Part shown: in pieces, positions 5,591 to 6,386 of the stretch
Position numbering within the stretch: the stretch's first letter is position 1
How the letters are laid out: every line of letters starts with the position of its first letter
Source: an uncultured Collinsella sp.
GTDB taxonomy: Bacteria > Actinomycetota > Coriobacteriia > Coriobacteriales > Coriobacteriaceae
NCBI GenBank assembly: GCA_900545875.1
Contig: URAQ01000101.1
Coordinates: forward strand, 1 to 6,386
Length of the DNA: 6,386 nt
Direction: 5' to 3'
Notes under the pieces: model-generated
What the model saw: only the letters and a program-made list of their open reading frames with translations
Told to the model about the DNA's origin: nothing
The model's database searches: none
Translations under genes and position numbers: made by a program

Positions 5591-5911
5591 TTAGAGTCCG
5601 GCAAGCCAGCGACAGGCGGCCAAGTCGACGTGCATGGGATCGGTAAACGTCACACCCTCCCCCATTAAGAGCTCACGCTGAGCATCGGGGCCGCCAAAGG
5701 CAAAGCCTTCGCAAATGCGACCGTCGGCAAACACCACACGATGGCAGGGAATCTGGCCGGGGCGCGGATTACTATGCAGGGCATACCCCACGTACCGCGC
5801 ACTTCGTGGACGACCGGCAAGCAGCGCCACCTGGCCATACGTGGCGACCATCCCCTCGGGGATCTGCTCGACCACCTCGTACACCCGTTCAAAAAAGCCC
5901 TCAGACGCCAT
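5591..5911 (-). CDS. compact MGMT-family DNA alkylation protein (6-O-methylguanine-DNA methyltransferase-like domain)
   Basis: The 106-residue protein consists of little more than the DNA-binding and active-site domain of O6-alkylguanine-DNA alkyltransferase. Visible family features are ATYGQVA at the helix start, the winged-helix segment RSARYVGYALHSNP carrying the likely nucleotide-flipping arginine and the Asn hinge, and PCHRVV with the acceptor cysteine. In ATL (alkyltransferase-like) proteins of similar size, that Cys is usually Trp or another residue, so this one could still transfer an alkyl group. The N-terminal domain of full-length Ogt is absent. It may repair O6-alkylguanine itself or flag lesions for excision repair. 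The ATG at 5911 has GAAGGGAG upstream (5917-5924); a GTG at 5950 in frame lies inside the palindrome and lacks a ribosome site. Probably transcribed with or after the DegV-family gene 79 bases upstream. Confidence 0.86.
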   Translation of the reverse strand: MASEGFFERVYEVVEQIPEGMVATYGQVALLAGRPRSARYVGYALHSNPRPGQIPCHRVVFADGRICEGFAFGGPDAQRELLMGEGVTFTDPMHVDLAACRWLAGL

Positions 5912-5937
5912 TGCTCGCTCCCTTCCACCCGGAAAAG

Positions 5938-5981
5938 CATAAACCACCACAAAGGGCCTGTCCCCTTTGTGGTGGTTTATG
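5938..5981. repeat. palindromic repeat, copy 2 (19-bp perfect stem)
   Basis: Arms 5938-5956 and 5963-5981 are exact inverted repeats of 19 bp around CCTGTC. The inner 38 bases (5941-5978) are the second copy of the 5536-5573 palindrome, inverted relative to it. It lies 9 bases after the DegV-family stop codon and 26 bases before the MGMT-like start codon. On the minus strand the stem is followed by CTTTTCC, a weak T tract, so partial termination or mRNA end protection is possible. Confidence 0.85.
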
Positions 5982-5990
5982 GCAGGTCGG

Positions 5991-6386
5991 TTAGTTAGCG
6001 GGCTGGAAGAAGGCTACGGCTACGGCGCCGGGGCCTACGTGGGTGCCGATGGTGGCGCCGATGGTGTGAACGGGCAGTTCGCCCTCGGTGTGGCCAGCCC
6101 ACAGTGCCGCGCTGTCCTCGACATACTTCTTGAGCACCGCATCCGAAAGACCCGTATAGCCGAGCGCCAGCGGCATGGAAAAGTCGATGCCGCCTGCCTT
6201 TTCGACCTTCTGGTTGAGCAGGTTCCGGCCGTTCTTGGAGCCACGAGCCTTGCCCAGCTGCACGATCAGACCGTCCTCCGCTGCCACAACGGGCTTCACA
6301 TTGAGCAATGTGCCCACAGCACCAGCCGCAGCAGACAGGCGACCGCCGCGAACGAGGTACTCAAGCGTCTCGAGCAGGCCGATGAC
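5991..6386 (-). CDS. DegV-family (FakB-like) fatty-acid binding protein, C-terminal part (runs off the right edge)
   Basis: Only the last 131 codons and the stop are in the window; the start lies beyond the right edge. DegV proteins bind one fatty acid, and as FakB they present it to the kinase FakA to make acyl-phosphate for phospholipid synthesis. The visible part opens with LEYLVRGGRLSAAAGAVG, the typical L-x-x-L-x-x-G-G-R-(I/L)-S helix region, followed by LLNVKPVV. It ends in the family's C-terminal GATIGTHVGPGAVAVAFF, where the H-x-G-P-G turn closes over the ligand head group. The partner kinase gene is not seen. A palindrome directly follows the TAA stop. The frame is open to the last base, with coding character throughout. 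Confidence 0.9.
   Translation of the reverse strand, partial: VIGLLETLEYLVRGGRLSAAAGAVGTLLNVKPVVAAEDGLIVQLGKARGSKNGRNLLNQKVEKAGGIDFSMPLALGYTGLSDAVLKKYVEDSAALWAGHTEGELPVHTIGATIGTHVGPGAVAVAFFQPAN

Overview
The window looks like ordinary chromosome from a GC-rich bacterium. The best guess is a gut Actinomycetota of the Coriobacteriia, Collinsella-like. That rests on the high-GC codon use, the protein families seen, the Pro/Ala/Lys-rich small membrane protein and the short GC-rich intergenic palindromes; it is an inference, not a database match. I see no phage, plasmid, transposase or CRISPR. I did not find a clearly new multi-gene system.

Left part (1-1250, minus strand): a tRNA-Ala(CGC) gene has a good promoter and is followed by a strong intrinsic terminator. 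Next come a small tail-anchored coiled-coil membrane protein and the first 175 codons of nicotinate phosphoribosyltransferase (pncB, NAD salvage), which runs off the left edge. A lone radical SAM protein of the PflX-like type (1357-2295, minus) precedes this block and ends in a 12-bp palindrome.

Middle (2296-5271): a 525-base gap holds what looks like a free-standing structured RNA of about 170 nt (2445-2615, plus). It has a -10 box upstream, a 12-bp stem joining its two ends and a T-rich end; 6S RNA is the leading but unproven identity. It is followed on the plus strand by a WecA/TagO-type polyprenyl-phosphate sugar-1-phosphate transferase, which starts assembly of envelope polysaccharides, and by trpS (tryptophanyl-tRNA synthetase). 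A textbook terminator follows trpS.

Right part (5272-6386): a gene-free stretch of about 320 bases holds an 18-bp perfect hairpin and a somewhat more AT-rich segment. Then come two minus-strand genes, a DegV-family lipid-binding protein (partial, right edge) and a compact MGMT-fold DNA-repair protein. Each is followed by a copy of the same 38-base palindrome, in opposite orientation. Together with the hairpin after the radical SAM gene, these suggest a dispersed palindromic repeat used as, or inserted at, gene 3' ends.

Functionally the genes are mostly separate housekeeping units: NAD salvage, translation (tRNA-Ala, TrpRS), envelope glycan initiation, alkylation response and fatty-acid handling.
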